Source: an uncultured Lachnospiraceae bacterium (GTDB taxonomy: Bacteria > Bacillota > Clostridia > Lachnospirales > Lachnospiraceae). Taken from it: 64,000 bases of DNA. The number at the start of each line of letters is the position of its first letter. Position 1 is the first letter of the stretch. The DNA is taken from the NCBI GenBank assembly GCA_902476265.1, contig CABSCP010000002.1, positions 1 through 64,000 of the forward strand. Direction: 5' to 3'. This document shows positions 7,855 to 16,578 of this stretch, in pieces. The notes below the pieces were generated by a model that was not told the DNA's origin, did no database searches, and was given only the letters and a program-made list of their open reading frames with translations. The position numbers and the translations under genes are program-made.

Positions 7855-8250
7855 ATGAACAGTAATCATATCAGAGAGCTCAGGGAAAGCCGGAACATGT
7901 CTCAAAATGAACTGGCTGGTCTCCTTGGCGTATCTCAGCAGACAATCAGCAGCCTGGAAAGAGGAACGAGAGATATTCCTACGGATATCTTATGTAATAT
8001 TGCACAGATTTTTAATGTAACCACGGATTATATCATTGGGCGTACTGATATCAAAAGGGACCTTGCAGGAGAGGTTCGAATGAATCGGGAAATGGATGAA
8101 AACTATGGTATTGTGCAGCGTTACATGTGTCTGGATGGAGTGGACCGCCAGACTATAGTGTCGCTCCTGGACCGTTTGGTTCAAGCTCAGCAGGAGCGAA
8201 AACTACAACAGGAAGAAGTGAATAAAAATGCTCAGGACAGCGATATGTGA
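7855..8250 (+). CDS. XRE-family transcriptional regulator
   Basis: 131 aa. Residues 4-62 form a classic Cro/CI helix-turn-helix: ELRESRNMSQNELAGLLGV, then SQQTISSLERGTRDIP and ITDYIIGRTD-like end (VTTDYIIGRTDI). The C-terminal half is helical with no effector domain recognisable. The gene overlaps the downstream response-regulator gene by 23 bases, so the two are translated together. It probably controls this agr-like operon; with the island ending 130 bases upstream, it could also be the island's regulator. I cannot separate these. Confidence 0.85.
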   Translation: MNSNHIRELRESRNMSQNELAGLLGVSQQTISSLERGTRDIPTDILCNIAQIFNVTTDYIIGRTDIKRDLAGEVRMNREMDENYGIVQRYMCLDGVDRQTIVSLLDRLVQAQQERKLQQEEVNKNAQDSDM

Positions 8251-8962
8251 TGATGATCTTGTTTTTTCATGCAGACTGGAAGAAATGCTTTCCGAAGCGG
8301 TTTCCGATATGGGAATGCAGGCAGAAATCGAAACTTTCGGTGATGGTTCCACTTTGTTGGAAGCTTTTTCAATTAAAAACCGCTATGATATTATCTTTAT
8401 GGACATTGAGATGGAAAAAATGGATGGGATCAGCACCGCTCGCAGGATTAGACAGATGGACAGAAATGTTCTGCTGATCTATATCACCTGTTATGAACAG
8501 CGATTCAGAGAACTGTTTGAAGTGGAGGCGTTCAGGTTCCTTTCAAAACCAGTGAACCAGAAAATATTGTACCGTTATCTGCAGGAGGCGTATGAGCGGA
8601 TTAATGAGAAAAACGAACTTTTTCAATATACATATCGGAAAGAAACTCATAAGGTTGCAGTAAGCGACATCGTCTATTTTGAGAGCCGATACCGGGTGCT
8701 GCATATTTTTCTAAAGGATGGAACAGAAGATATTTTTTACGGAAGGCTGGGACAGATAGAAGACTTCTTCAGACAGAGACACATCCGCTTCATAAGACCT
8801 CATCAGTCTTATCTTGTTAACTACGATTATATAAAAACATCAGGGGTTTCCAGTGTTGTTATAAATACGGTTAACGGGGAAAAGGCGCTGCCTATCAGCA
8901 ATGACAGGAAGAAAACCATGAGGGAACAGCTAATCAGTTTTACCTGCGGCAGGGGGGAATGA
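8228..8962 (+). CDS. LytTR-family response regulator (AgrA-like)
   Basis: 244 aa. N-terminal receiver: acidic pocket ICDDD (residues 6-10), phosphorylation Asp in IIFMDIEMEKMDG, and a conserved Lys in FLSKPV. The C-terminal LytTR DNA-binding domain (about 140-240) has VAVSDIVYFES, FYGRLGQIEDFF, FIRPHQSYLVNYDYI and LPISNDRKKTMRE. This is the AgrA/LytR arrangement, which usually activates promoters with non-optimal spacing. It sits just ahead of the sensor kinase gene and most likely responds to it. Confidence 0.9.
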   Translation: MLRTAICDDDLVFSCRLEEMLSEAVSDMGMQAEIETFGDGSTLLEAFSIKNRYDIIFMDIEMEKMDGISTARRIRQMDRNVLLIYITCYEQRFRELFEVEAFRFLSKPVNQKILYRYLQEAYERINEKNELFQYTYRKETHKVAVSDIVYFESRYRVLHIFLKDGTEDIFYGRLGQIEDFFRQRHIRFIRPHQSYLVNYDYIKTSGVSSVVINTVNGEKALPISNDRKKTMREQLISFTCGRGE

Positions 8963-8965
8963 CGA

Positions 8966-10249
8966 ATGGAAGTCCTTACAGCCCTGGTCTTAGGTATCTT
9001 TTATATTCTCGTTTTGTACAAATGTATGAAATTGTTTTTCAGGTTTCCCCGCAAAGGTCATTGGAAATATGCCGGATGGGCGGTACTTTTTTTCTGTCGT
9101 GTTCTGCTATGGCTTTTCCCGATTCTTTCAGACCTTCCGATACTGATATTGTCCGTTCTTGCGGTGTTTTTCCTGGTGTCCGTCTCCTTTTATGGCAGCT
9201 TGATGAGTAAAGCCGTTTTCTCAGGTTTGATTGTAATCATATGGCTGGCGGTAGAGATTGTGGCAAATATCCTCCTTCGGACAGCCGGACTTGAGAGGGA
9301 CGGTCTAAGAATTGCCGGCGCTGCCATAACCGAGACGGCAATTTTCTTTCTGACCGTAATAGGAAGACATGTCACCCGGCAGCAGAACAGAGAAGGGGTC
9401 TCCTTAAAATACACGGCCACACTGTTATTTGTAACATCGGTTTTCATTTATCTGATGCATCATATCTTTATGATATCGGGCAGCTACAGCGAATACAGAG
9501 GATTTGCCATAATTGGTACAATGTTGCTGATGGGAGTGGAATATCTTATCTTTGAAGTGTATGAATCGCTGTCAGAGAATGCGGAAATCCGCAGAACAAA
9601 CCGGCTCTATGAGCAGCAGCTGGAGCTGTGCAGACTGCATGCGGAAGAGAAGGCAGTCCAGGATCGTGAAATATGCCGACTTCGGCATGATATGAAAAAT
9701 CATCTGACCGGAATGCTGGGCATGGCAAAGGAAGAAGGCTGCATGAGGTTAGAGGCATATATCCGCTGTCTGCTTCGGGAAGGGAAAACGGGAACGGATA
9801 AGGAAATATGTCACAGCGGGAATATCATCATCGATTCCATTGTAAACCAGAAATACCGGGAATCAGGGTTGGAAAGAGACCAATTTACAGAGGAAATAAA
9901 TCTGCCGACGGAGCTGCCTTTTCAGCCCGGAGTGTTAACCATTCTATTTGGAAATCTTCTGGGGAATGCGGTAGATGCCTGTCGGGAAGTGGAAGAAAGC
10001 AGTCGGTATATAAAACTCATAGCCTGTTGTGAAAAGGGAGTGCTGACACTTGTAGTGACAAATCCATACAAAAGCGAACGGAAGAAGGACCGTCAGGGGA
10101 ACTATCGTACCACCAAAGAAGAAACCGGTCATGGTTTTGGCCTGGAGTCTGTGCGTATGGCGGCGCAGTCATATGGGGGAGAACTGCTGATTGAAGATAA
10201 GAATCATGTCTTTTCTGCCAAAGTGATCCTGTTTGTTGATGAAAAATGA
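8966..10249 (+). CDS. GHKL sensor histidine kinase (AgrC-like)
   Basis: 427 aa, start 3 bases after the response-regulator stop, with AGGGGGG upstream. The first ~200 residues hold six or seven hydrophobic segments (for example LVLGIFYILVLY, WAVLFFCRVLLWLF, ILSVLAVFFLVSV, LLFVTSVFIYLMHH). The cytoplasmic part has an H-box RLRHDMKNHLTGML, an N-box LLGNAVDACREV and a G-box GHGFGLESVR. This is the HPK10-type peptide-pheromone receptor layout. The likely ligand is the cyclic peptide made from the small gene that follows. Confidence 0.9.
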   Translation: MEVLTALVLGIFYILVLYKCMKLFFRFPRKGHWKYAGWAVLFFCRVLLWLFPILSDLPILILSVLAVFFLVSVSFYGSLMSKAVFSGLIVIIWLAVEIVANILLRTAGLERDGLRIAGAAITETAIFFLTVIGRHVTRQQNREGVSLKYTATLLFVTSVFIYLMHHIFMISGSYSEYRGFAIIGTMLLMGVEYLIFEVYESLSENAEIRRTNRLYEQQLELCRLHAEEKAVQDREICRLRHDMKNHLTGMLGMAKEEGCMRLEAYIRCLLREGKTGTDKEICHSGNIIIDSIVNQKYRESGLERDQFTEEINLPTELPFQPGVLTILFGNLLGNAVDACREVEESSRYIKLIACCEKGVLTLVVTNPYKSERKKDRQGNYRTTKEETGHGFGLESVRMAAQSYGGELLIEDKNHVFSAKVILFVDEK

Positions 10250-10273
10250 CATGAAATGAGGGAATTATTACAT

Positions 10274-10306
10274 TTGACGGCGGAAAGAATTTCCATGATG
10301 TATAAT
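10274..10306 (+). promoter_or_regulatory. promoter of the AgrD-like gene with a long spacer
   Basis: TTGACG (10274-10279) and TATAAT (10301-10306) are near-consensus boxes but are 21 bases apart, against the usual 17. Staphylococcal agr P2/P3 promoters also have long spacers and need AgrA for activity. By analogy this promoter is likely activated by the LytTR regulator encoded upstream. Confidence 0.6.
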
Positions 10307-10331
10307 TAAAAAAAATAAAGGGGGTTTCTGT

Positions 10332-10475
10332 ATGAAGAATAATAAACTGGGAAAAGCCATAGTAAAGGTAGCGGAATTTTCTGCTAAGGTAGCTGCTGAT
10401 AACAGATGTATGTATTGCTTCCATCAGCCCAAGATGCCTGATAAAGTTTTAACGCTGAAACAAAAACAGAATTAA
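10332..10475 (+). CDS. AgrD-like cyclic lactone/thiolactone autoinducer precursor peptide
   Basis: 47 aa, with GGGGG as ribosome binding site. An amphipathic N-terminal helix (LGKAIVKVAEFSAKVAADN) leads to a Cys region RCMYCFHQPKMPD and a charged tail. The run C-x2-CFHQPKMP is the hallmark of clostridial AgrD peptides: the Cys forms the ring and H-Q-P-K-x-P marks the C-terminal cleavage segment. Two cysteines (C26, C29) are present, so which one closes the ring is uncertain. No AgrB protease gene is found next to it, so processing must use an AgrB from elsewhere. Confidence 0.85.
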   Translation: MKNNKLGKAIVKVAEFSAKVAADNRCMYCFHQPKMPDKVLTLKQKQN

Positions 10476-10486
10476 ATGCCGGTTAG

Positions 10487-10524
10487 AAAGAGGTTGAAAG
10501 CAGGCGGCTGCTTTCAACCTCTTT
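10487..10524 (+). terminator. rho-independent terminator after the AgrD-like gene
   Basis: A perfect 17-bp stem (10487-10503 with 10508-10524) with loop GCGG. It is followed by only a weak T tract, but it lies directly after the stop codon and before the clpB promoter. Confidence 0.75.
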
Positions 10525-10581
10525 GCATATATGAGAGATTTAACCATCCTTTTCAAGCTTCACACTTTTTTAATAATTTCA

Positions 10582-10624
10582 TTAGCACTCACCTATTGAC
10601 GTGGCTAATAACAAGTGCTATAGT
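10582..10624 (+). promoter_or_regulatory. clpB promoter with CIRCE-like operator
   Basis: Promoter: TTGACG (10596-10601), 17-base spacer, TATAGT (10619-10624). A perfect CIRCE left arm TTAGCACTC (10582-10590) is followed, after the canonical 9 bases, by CGTGGCTAA (10600-10608), which keeps only GCTAA of the right arm GAGTGCTAA. A further AGTGCTA lies at 10614-10620. HrcA repression of clpB is therefore likely; the weak right arm implies a low-affinity site. Confidence 0.6.
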
Positions 10625-10716
10625 GGCATCAGATGGAACGTGTTATAGTTCCAGTAGAACAATAAACAGGAATGAAATGGGAATACTGAAGCTGACGAAC
10701 AAAAGGAGGGAGTTGT

Positions 10717-13317
10717 ATGAATATTTCCAAGTTTACACAGAAATCCATGGAAGCCGTGCAGAACTGTGAGAAGCTGGCTTATGAATACGGAAACCAGGAA
10801 ATCGAGCAGGAGCACCTGCTGTACAGCCTTCTGACCATAGAGGACAGCCTGATTTTGAAGCTGGTCGAAAAGATGGAAATTCAGAAGGAGCATTTTGTCA
10901 ACCGGGCAAAGCAGGCGATTGAAAAAAGAGTGAAGGTGTCCGGCGGACAGGTCTATGTGGGGAAGGATTTAAACCAGGTGCTGATCCACGCGGAGGACGA
11001 GGCGAAACAGATGGGAGATGAATATGTTTCCGTGGAGCACCTCTTCCTTTCTATGATCCAGTTCCCCAACCGGGAAATGAAGGAGATTTTTAAAGAATAC
11101 GGCATTACCAGGGAGCGTTTTTTAAAGGCGCTGTCCACCGTCCGGGGCAACCAGCGGGTGGTTTCCGACAATCCGGAAGCGACCTATGATACGCTGGAAA
11201 AATACGGACAGGATCTGGTGGAACGAGCCAGAGAGCAGAAGCTGGATCCGGTGATCGGCAGAGATTCCGAAATCCGGAATGTGATCCGCATCCTCTCCCG
11301 GAAAACCAAGAATAATCCGGTACTGATCGGGGAACCCGGCGTGGGCAAGACCGCCGTGGTGGAAGGGCTGGCGCAGCGGATCGTGCGCGGCGACGTTCCA
11401 CAGGGCTTAAAGGATAAAAAGATTTTTGCGCTGGACATGGGCGCTCTGGTGGCAGGGGCCAAGTATCGCGGCGAGTTTGAGGAACGTCTGAAAGCGGTTC
11501 TGGAAGACGTGAAAAAAAGCGAGGGACAGATCATCCTGTTCATCGACGAGCTGCACACCATTGTGGGCGCGGGCAAGACGGACGGCGCGCTGGACGCGGG
11601 CAATATGTTAAAGCCCATGCTGGCCAGAGGCGAACTGCATTGTATCGGCGCCACCACGCTGGATGAGTACCGCAAATATATCGAAAAGGATGCGGCCCTG
11701 GAACGCCGTTTCCAGCCGGTGCAGGTGGATGAGCCCACCGTGGAGGACACCATTTCCATCCTCCGCGGACTGAAGGAAAGGTATGAGGTTTACCATGGTG
11801 TCAAAATCATGGACAATGCGCTGGTGAGCGCGGCCATCCTTTCCAACCGCTATATTTCCGACCGTTTCCTGCCCGACAAGGCCATCGACCTGGTGGACGA
11901 GGCATGCGCCCTGATCAAGACCGAGCTGGATTCCATGCCCACCGAGCTGGACGAACTGCAGCGGAAGGTGATGCAGATGGAGATCGAAGAGGCGGCCCTG
12001 AAAAAAGAGGATGACAATCTGAGCCGGGAACGTCTGGAAGCCCTGCAGAAGGAACTGGCAGAATTAAAGGCGGAATTTAACAACCGAAAAGCCCAGTGGG
12101 ATAACGAAAAGAACAGTGTGGAAAAACTTTCCAGACTGCGCGAAGAGATCGAGACGGTCAATAACGAAATTCAGATCGCACAGCGAGAAGGCGATTTGGA
12201 GCGGGCGGCGGAGCTTTCTTATGGGAAGCTGCCGGGTTTGAAAAAGCAGCTGGAACAGGAAGAAGAGCAGGTGAAAAAAGAAGACCTGTCCCTGGTTCAT
12301 GAAGCGGTGACAGAGGAAGAAATCGCCCGGATCATTTCCCGCTGGACCGGAATCCCCGTGGCGAAGCTGACGGAAAGCGAGCGCAACAAAACCCTGCATC
12401 TGGATGAAGAACTTCATAAAAGGGTGATCGGACAGGATGAGGGTGTGACCAAGGTGACGGAAGCGATCATCCGTTCCAAAGCGGGGATCAAAGACCCCAC
12501 CAAGCCCATCGGTTCCTTCCTGTTTTTGGGGCCTACCGGCGTGGGGAAGACAGAACTGGCAAAAGCCCTGGCGGCATCTCTTTTCGATGATGAAAACAAT
12601 ATGGTCCGGATCGACATGAGCGAGTATATGGAGAAATATTCCGTTTCCAGACTGATCGGAGCGCCTCCCGGATACGTGGGATATGAAGAGGGCGGCCAGC
12701 TGACGGAAGCGGTGCGCCGCAAACCCTATTCGGTAGTGCTGTTTGATGAAATAGAAAAGGCACATCCGGATGTGTTCAACGTGCTGCTGCAGGTGCTGGA
12801 CGACGGACGGATCACCGATTCTCAGGGCAGGACGGTGGACTTTAAGAACACGATCCTGATCATGACCTCCAACATCGGCGCCAATTACCTGCTGGACGGC
12901 ATTGATGCAGACGGCACCATCCGGCCGGAGGCGGAACAGATGGTGATGAATGACCTGCGGGCTCATTTCAGACCGGAGTTTTTGAACCGTCTGGATGAAA
13001 CCATCCTGTTTAAACCGCTGACCCGGGAAAATATCGGCGGCATCATCCATCTGATCATTGCCGATTTAAACCGTCGTCTGGAGGATAAGCAGCTGGTTAT
13101 TGAACTGGCGACAGACGCTCAGCAGTTCATCGTGGACAATGCCTATGATCCTGTTTACGGCGCGCGTCCCCTGAAGCGTTATATTCAGAAATATGTGGAG
13201 ACCCTGTCCGCAAAACTGATTCTGGCGGATCAGGTGGACATGGGAGATACCATTTTGATCACCGTGGAAAACGGGACGCTTTGTGCGAGGAAAAAAGAAG
13301 GCCTGATCACAGCATAA
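10717..13317 (+). CDS. clpB: ATP-dependent disaggregase ClpB
   Basis: 866 aa, the usual length. N-terminal Clp_N domain 1-145 (FTQKSMEAVQ, QEHLLYSLL). First AAA+ module with Walker A GEPGVGKT (about 205-212) and Walker B ILFIDELHTIVGAGK. Coiled-coil M domain about 400-525 (LQRKVMQMEIEEAALKKE), which marks ClpB rather than ClpA/C. Second AAA+ module with GPTGVGKTELAKAL (about 605-618) and FDEIEKAHPDVF, and the C-terminal VYGARPLKRYIQKYVE. It works with DnaK to rescue aggregated proteins in the cytosol. It forms a single-gene unit between its own promoter and terminator and is higher in GC than the island to the left. Confidence 0.98.
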   Translation: MNISKFTQKSMEAVQNCEKLAYEYGNQEIEQEHLLYSLLTIEDSLILKLVEKMEIQKEHFVNRAKQAIEKRVKVSGGQVYVGKDLNQVLIHAEDEAKQMGDEYVSVEHLFLSMIQFPNREMKEIFKEYGITRERFLKALSTVRGNQRVVSDNPEATYDTLEKYGQDLVERAREQKLDPVIGRDSEIRNVIRILSRKTKNNPVLIGEPGVGKTAVVEGLAQRIVRGDVPQGLKDKKIFALDMGALVAGAKYRGEFEERLKAVLEDVKKSEGQIILFIDELHTIVGAGKTDGALDAGNMLKPMLARGELHCIGATTLDEYRKYIEKDAALERRFQPVQVDEPTVEDTISILRGLKERYEVYHGVKIMDNALVSAAILSNRYISDRFLPDKAIDLVDEACALIKTELDSMPTELDELQRKVMQMEIEEAALKKEDDNLSRERLEALQKELAELKAEFNNRKAQWDNEKNSVEKLSRLREEIETVNNEIQIAQREGDLERAAELSYGKLPGLKKQLEQEEEQVKKEDLSLVHEAVTEEEIARIISRWTGIPVAKLTESERNKTLHLDEELHKRVIGQDEGVTKVTEAIIRSKAGIKDPTKPIGSFLFLGPTGVGKTELAKALAASLFDDENNMVRIDMSEYMEKYSVSRLIGAPPGYVGYEEGGQLTEAVRRKPYSVVLFDEIEKAHPDVFNVLLQVLDDGRITDSQGRTVDFKNTILIMTSNIGANYLLDGIDADGTIRPEAEQMVMNDLRAHFRPEFLNRLDETILFKPLTRENIGGIIHLIIADLNRRLEDKQLVIELATDAQQFIVDNAYDPVYGARPLKRYIQKYVETLSAKLILADQVDMGDTILITVENGTLCARKKEGLITA

Positions 13318-13335
13318 ATGTTATTTTTAAAAAGT

Positions 13336-13370
13336 CCGGCGGCAGATCTGTTTTGCCGCCGGGCTTTTTT
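13336..13370 (+). terminator. rho-independent terminator after clpB
   Basis: A 9-bp GC-rich stem (CCGGCGGCA, 13336-13344, with 13354-13362) is followed by GC and then seven Ts. It is a textbook terminator. Confidence 0.9.
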
Positions 13371-13439
13371 TGTGGTAAGATAGTAGAAAGGGGCAGTCTG
13401 AGTCAAAGGATTGCAGAAGAAAGAACGGGAGGTCATGGG

Positions 13440-13613
13440 ATGATACCGAAGGATCCGGTTATGTTATTGAGTTTTATGAATTTAAAGCTGCGGGACTATT
13501 ATCAAAATCTGCAGGACTGCTGTGAAGATCTGGAACTGGATGAAAAAGAAATTACCGAAAAGCTGGCGGGCATCGGATATCGATATGACGGACAACGCAA
13601 CCAGTTTGTCTGA
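13440..13613 (+). CDS. DUF4250 domain protein
   Basis: 57 aa from ATG 13440, with GGGAGG a few bases upstream. The sequence MIPKDPVMLLSFMNLKLRD ... YRYDGQRNQFV matches DUF4250, a small family found mainly in Clostridia, at full length. No function is known. Its 3' end overlaps the start region of the next gene, suggesting coupled translation. Confidence 0.85.
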   Translation: MIPKDPVMLLSFMNLKLRDYYQNLQDCCEDLELDEKEITEKLAGIGYRYDGQRNQFV

Positions 13614-15099
13614 ACAGAGGGTGAAGCTTGCCGCAAAGCCCGGGCAGACAGTGCTGGAAGCGCTGGAAGAAAAGGGCATTTATATGGACGGCGGCTGTTT
13701 TGGCACGGGGCGCTGCGGCAGGTGCCGGGTGCGTTTCCTTTTTGGGGCGCCCCTTCCCACGGCGGGGGAACGGCAATTTTTTTCCGCACAGGAGCTGCGT
13801 GACGGGATGCGGCTGGCCTGTCTGCACAAATGCAGCAGGGAATGGGAAGTGTCGGCCGCATTTGTCCAATCGGCGGAAACTGCCATTGTGACGGAAACCA
13901 TTTCAGCGCAGAGGGGCCGGGGGGAAGAAGGGCTGCCCGGCACAACAGAAGAAAGCCTTCGGAAAGACCGGTGCCGGAACCCGGAAGTCCAAAAGGAAGA
14001 GAGCTTCCAGATCGGAATTGATCTGGGCACTACCACCATAGCTATGCAGGGCAGAAAGCGGGCAGACGGCAGTGTGACAGCTCAGTGGACATGCATGAAC
14101 CCCCAGCGCAGATATGGCAGCGATGTGATTTCCAGAATGGCGGCGGCACAGAGCCGGGGGGCAATAGAACTGGCTCTGTGCGTGCGGAAGGCGCTGGCAG
14201 AAGGGATCCGGGCGGTGGCAGAAAAGGCGGAAGACGGGGCTTTGGAAGGGATTTTTCTGGCGGGCAATACGGTCATGGAACATCTTCTGATGGGACTGGA
14301 TGTGACAGGGCTTGGCAGCTATCCTTTCCGTCCCGTCACCCTGGAGGAACAAAGCCTGGAGCTGGATGGGAAAACGGTGACGGTGCTTCCGGGACTGTCG
14401 GCCTTTGTGGGGGCGGATCTTCTTGCGGGGATTCTGTTTACCGGAATGCACAGGCGAAAAGAAATCAGCCTGCTCATCGATCTGGGCACCAACGGGGAAA
14501 TGGTTCTGGGAAACAGGGAAAGTTTTCTGTGCACCGCCACCGCGGCAGGGCCGGCTTTTGAAGGCGGGGCAGACCAGACGCCGGGGACAGATATGATCGC
14601 TGTGACCGCACAGCTTTTGGAGGCCGGGATTGTGGATGAAACGGGCCTTTTGCAGGAACCCTGGTTTGAGACGGGAATAGACTGGGAGACAGGAAACGGG
14701 AAGACGATACACATCAGCCGGGAGGCAATCCGGGCAATACAGATGGCCAAAGCGGCTGTCTATGCAGGGATCTGCGTGCTGGTAAAGGAATACGGAATTT
14801 CATTTGCCGACATTGATCGGGTCTGGCTGGCGGGAGGATTCGGATATTATCTGGATGTAGATGCCGCGCTTAAGATCGGATTGTTCCCGGCCTGCCTGAA
14901 GGGACGGGTAAAGGCGGTGGGGAATACCTCTCTGGGCGGTACGTTCTGCTATGCCAAAGAAGGGGATGCACAGAACGGAAAACAGGAAGCAGAAGCCGTC
15001 CGGAAAGCCTGCAGGGCGGTGAATCTGGCGCAGCATCCCGATTTTGAGGAAACTTATCTGGCGCATATGGGATTTGACAGGGAAGGACCGGAAGCGTGA
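13585..15099 (+). CDS. RamA-like [2Fe-2S]/ASKHA ATPase (DUF4445), corrinoid-protein reactivase type
   Basis: About 504 aa; the start is uncertain (ATG 13585, earlier ATG 13522, or GTG 13621 are all in frame). N-terminal plant-type ferredoxin domain with GGCFGTGRCGRCRV (C-x5-C-x2-C) and a fourth Cys in RLACLHKC. The remainder is an ASKHA ATPase: IGIDLGTTTIAMQ phosphate loop, GNTVMEHLLMG, LLIDLGTNGEMVLG, TAAAGPAFEGG and WLAGGFGYYLD. Proteins of this kind reduce Co(II) corrinoid in an ATP-dependent way to reactivate methyltransferase systems. No methyltransferase or corrinoid protein gene is next to it, so its client is unknown. It shares 4 bases with the next gene. Confidence 0.85.
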   Translation: MTDNATSLSEQRVKLAAKPGQTVLEALEEKGIYMDGGCFGTGRCGRCRVRFLFGAPLPTAGERQFFSAQELRDGMRLACLHKCSREWEVSAAFVQSAETAIVTETISAQRGRGEEGLPGTTEESLRKDRCRNPEVQKEESFQIGIDLGTTTIAMQGRKRADGSVTAQWTCMNPQRRYGSDVISRMAAAQSRGAIELALCVRKALAEGIRAVAEKAEDGALEGIFLAGNTVMEHLLMGLDVTGLGSYPFRPVTLEEQSLELDGKTVTVLPGLSAFVGADLLAGILFTGMHRRKEISLLIDLGTNGEMVLGNRESFLCTATAAGPAFEGGADQTPGTDMIAVTAQLLEAGIVDETGLLQEPWFETGIDWETGNGKTIHISREAIRAIQMAKAAVYAGICVLVKEYGISFADIDRVWLAGGFGYYLDVDAALKIGLFPACLKGRVKAVGNTSLGGTFCYAKEGDAQNGKQEAEAVRKACRAVNLAQHPDFEETYLAHMGFDREGPEA

Positions 15100-15476
15100 A
15101 TTTTATCATTCAAAGCGGTGGACAGCCCATTTATGAACAGCTGGTCCATCAGGCCAAACAGAAAATTTTAAACGGGGAACTGAAGGCGGGAGAAGCCCTC
15201 CCTTCCATCCGGGCGCTGGCGAAGGATCTGGAAATCAGTGTGATTACCACCAAAAGAGCCTATGAAGAGCTGGAACAGGAAGGGGTAATCTGTTCTGTGC
15301 CCGGGAAAGGGTTTTATGTAAACCAACCGGATACGGAAAGACTTCTAAAACAGGAGACACAAGGATGGGAGGAACGGCTGAAAAGCGTGATGGCGGAGGC
15401 GGTGCGGCTGCAGATTTCCAGGGAAGAGATTCTGGCGGCTGTGGAAAAATATTACGGCGAAGGGAAGTTTCGTTAA
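15096..15476 (+). CDS. GntR-family regulator, YtrA type
   Basis: 126 aa with a GTG start overlapping the previous stop. The winged helix is GQPIYEQLVHQAKQKILNGEL, then AGEALPSIRALAKDLEIS and AYEELEQEGVICSVPGKGFYV. The short helical C-terminal tail (about 45 residues) with no ligand domain is typical of the YtrA subfamily. Such regulators usually sit with ABC transporter genes, but none is present here. It may regulate the RamA-like gene it is coupled to. Confidence 0.88.
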   Translation: MNFIIQSGGQPIYEQLVHQAKQKILNGELKAGEALPSIRALAKDLEISVITTKRAYEELEQEGVICSVPGKGFYVNQPDTERLLKQETQGWEERLKSVMAEAVRLQISREEILAAVEKYYGEGKFR

Positions 15477-15556
15477 AAAAAGAAAATAATTCCCCATATT
15501 TGGAGGATTATGATAAAATACAAGTAAAAAAAAGAGCGGAAGGACGGAGAAAATTT

Positions 15557-16498
15557 ATGAAACTGGTCATTATCGAACCGTTGGGGGTAGAGGAAGGAAA
15601 GCTGTTGGCACTGGCGGAAGAAAAACTGCAGGGGAAGATGGAAATTGTCTATTATGACACGAGAGTCACCGATACCGACACCCTTGTCGAAAGAGCGAAA
15701 GATGCGGATATCCTGGCATTTTCCAACCTGCCTTTCAAGAAAGAGGTGCTGGAGCACTGCGATAAGCTGAAAATGATATCGGTGGCCTTCACCGGAGTGG
15801 ATCATGTGGCCATGGATTATTGCAGGGAAAAAGGCATCCTTGTATGTAACTGTGCGGGATATTCCAACACGGCGGTTTCCGAGCTGGTATTCGGGCTGGC
15901 GCTGAGCCTTTACCGCAACATCATCCCCTGCAATGAAGCGGTGAGACAGGAAAAGGATAAGACAGGTCTTGTGGGACTGGAGCTGGAAGGAAAGAAATTC
16001 GGTGTGATCGGATTTGGCGCGATCGGCAGCAGGACGGCGATGCTGGCAAAGGCATTTGGCTGTGAAGTATACGGTTATAACAGAAGTGAAAAATCCATGG
16101 ACGGCGTGACCATGACGGATATGGATACCCTGTTAAAAGAGTGTGATATCGTTTCTCTCCATGTGCCTCTTAGGGACGGCACAAGAGGGCTCATCAATGC
16201 GGACAAGCTGGCGCTGATGAAACCCAATGCGATCCTGATCAATACAGCCAGAGGCCCTGTGGTGGACAGCCAGGCGCTGGCAGACGCTTTAAACGAAGGC
16301 AGGATCGCCGGCGCAGCGGTGGATGTTTTTGAGATGGAACCGCCGATTCCGGCCGGCCACCCGCTGCTGAACTGCCCCAACCTGGTGGCTACGCCCCATG
16401 TGGCATTTGCCACAAAAGAAGCGCTTTACAAACGCGCAATCATCGTGTTTGACAACATTGTGAAATATCTGGAAGGCTGCCCTCAGAATCTGGTTTAA
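15557..16498 (+). CDS. NAD-dependent D-2-hydroxyacid dehydrogenase family protein
   Basis: 313 aa from ATG 15557. The Rossmann loop is GVIGFGAIGSR. Catalytic residues of the family are present: Arg in INTARGPVVD, Glu in VFEMEPP and His in ATPHVAF. The N-terminal substrate domain includes VAFTGVDHV and CNCAGYSNTAVSELVFGL. It would reduce a 2-keto acid to a D-2-hydroxy acid with NAD(P)H or the reverse in the cytosol. The substrate cannot be told from the sequence. It is separated from the GntR gene by 80 bases. Confidence 0.9.
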   Translation: MKLVIIEPLGVEEGKLLALAEEKLQGKMEIVYYDTRVTDTDTLVERAKDADILAFSNLPFKKEVLEHCDKLKMISVAFTGVDHVAMDYCREKGILVCNCAGYSNTAVSELVFGLALSLYRNIIPCNEAVRQEKDKTGLVGLELEGKKFGVIGFGAIGSRTAMLAKAFGCEVYGYNRSEKSMDGVTMTDMDTLLKECDIVSLHVPLRDGTRGLINADKLALMKPNAILINTARGPVVDSQALADALNEGRIAGAAVDVFEMEPPIPAGHPLLNCPNLVATPHVAFATKEALYKRAIIVFDNIVKYLEGCPQNLV

Positions 16499-16578
16499 GT
16501 GGTTTAAACAAAAAAACGCACAATGAGAGCCTGACAGGCATATGATAGAACAGAATAAGAAATGAACGGAGCAGCATC

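Noticed and set aside
10476..10769. 97-aa plus-strand frame between the AgrD-like gene and clpB
   Set aside because: It overlaps a terminator, the clpB promoter and the clpB start, and has no ribosome binding site or family match.
12064..13050. Long minus-strand open frame inside clpB
   Set aside because: It lies opposite a certain ClpB gene in its full length and shows no family signal; GC-rich genes commonly carry such open frames.
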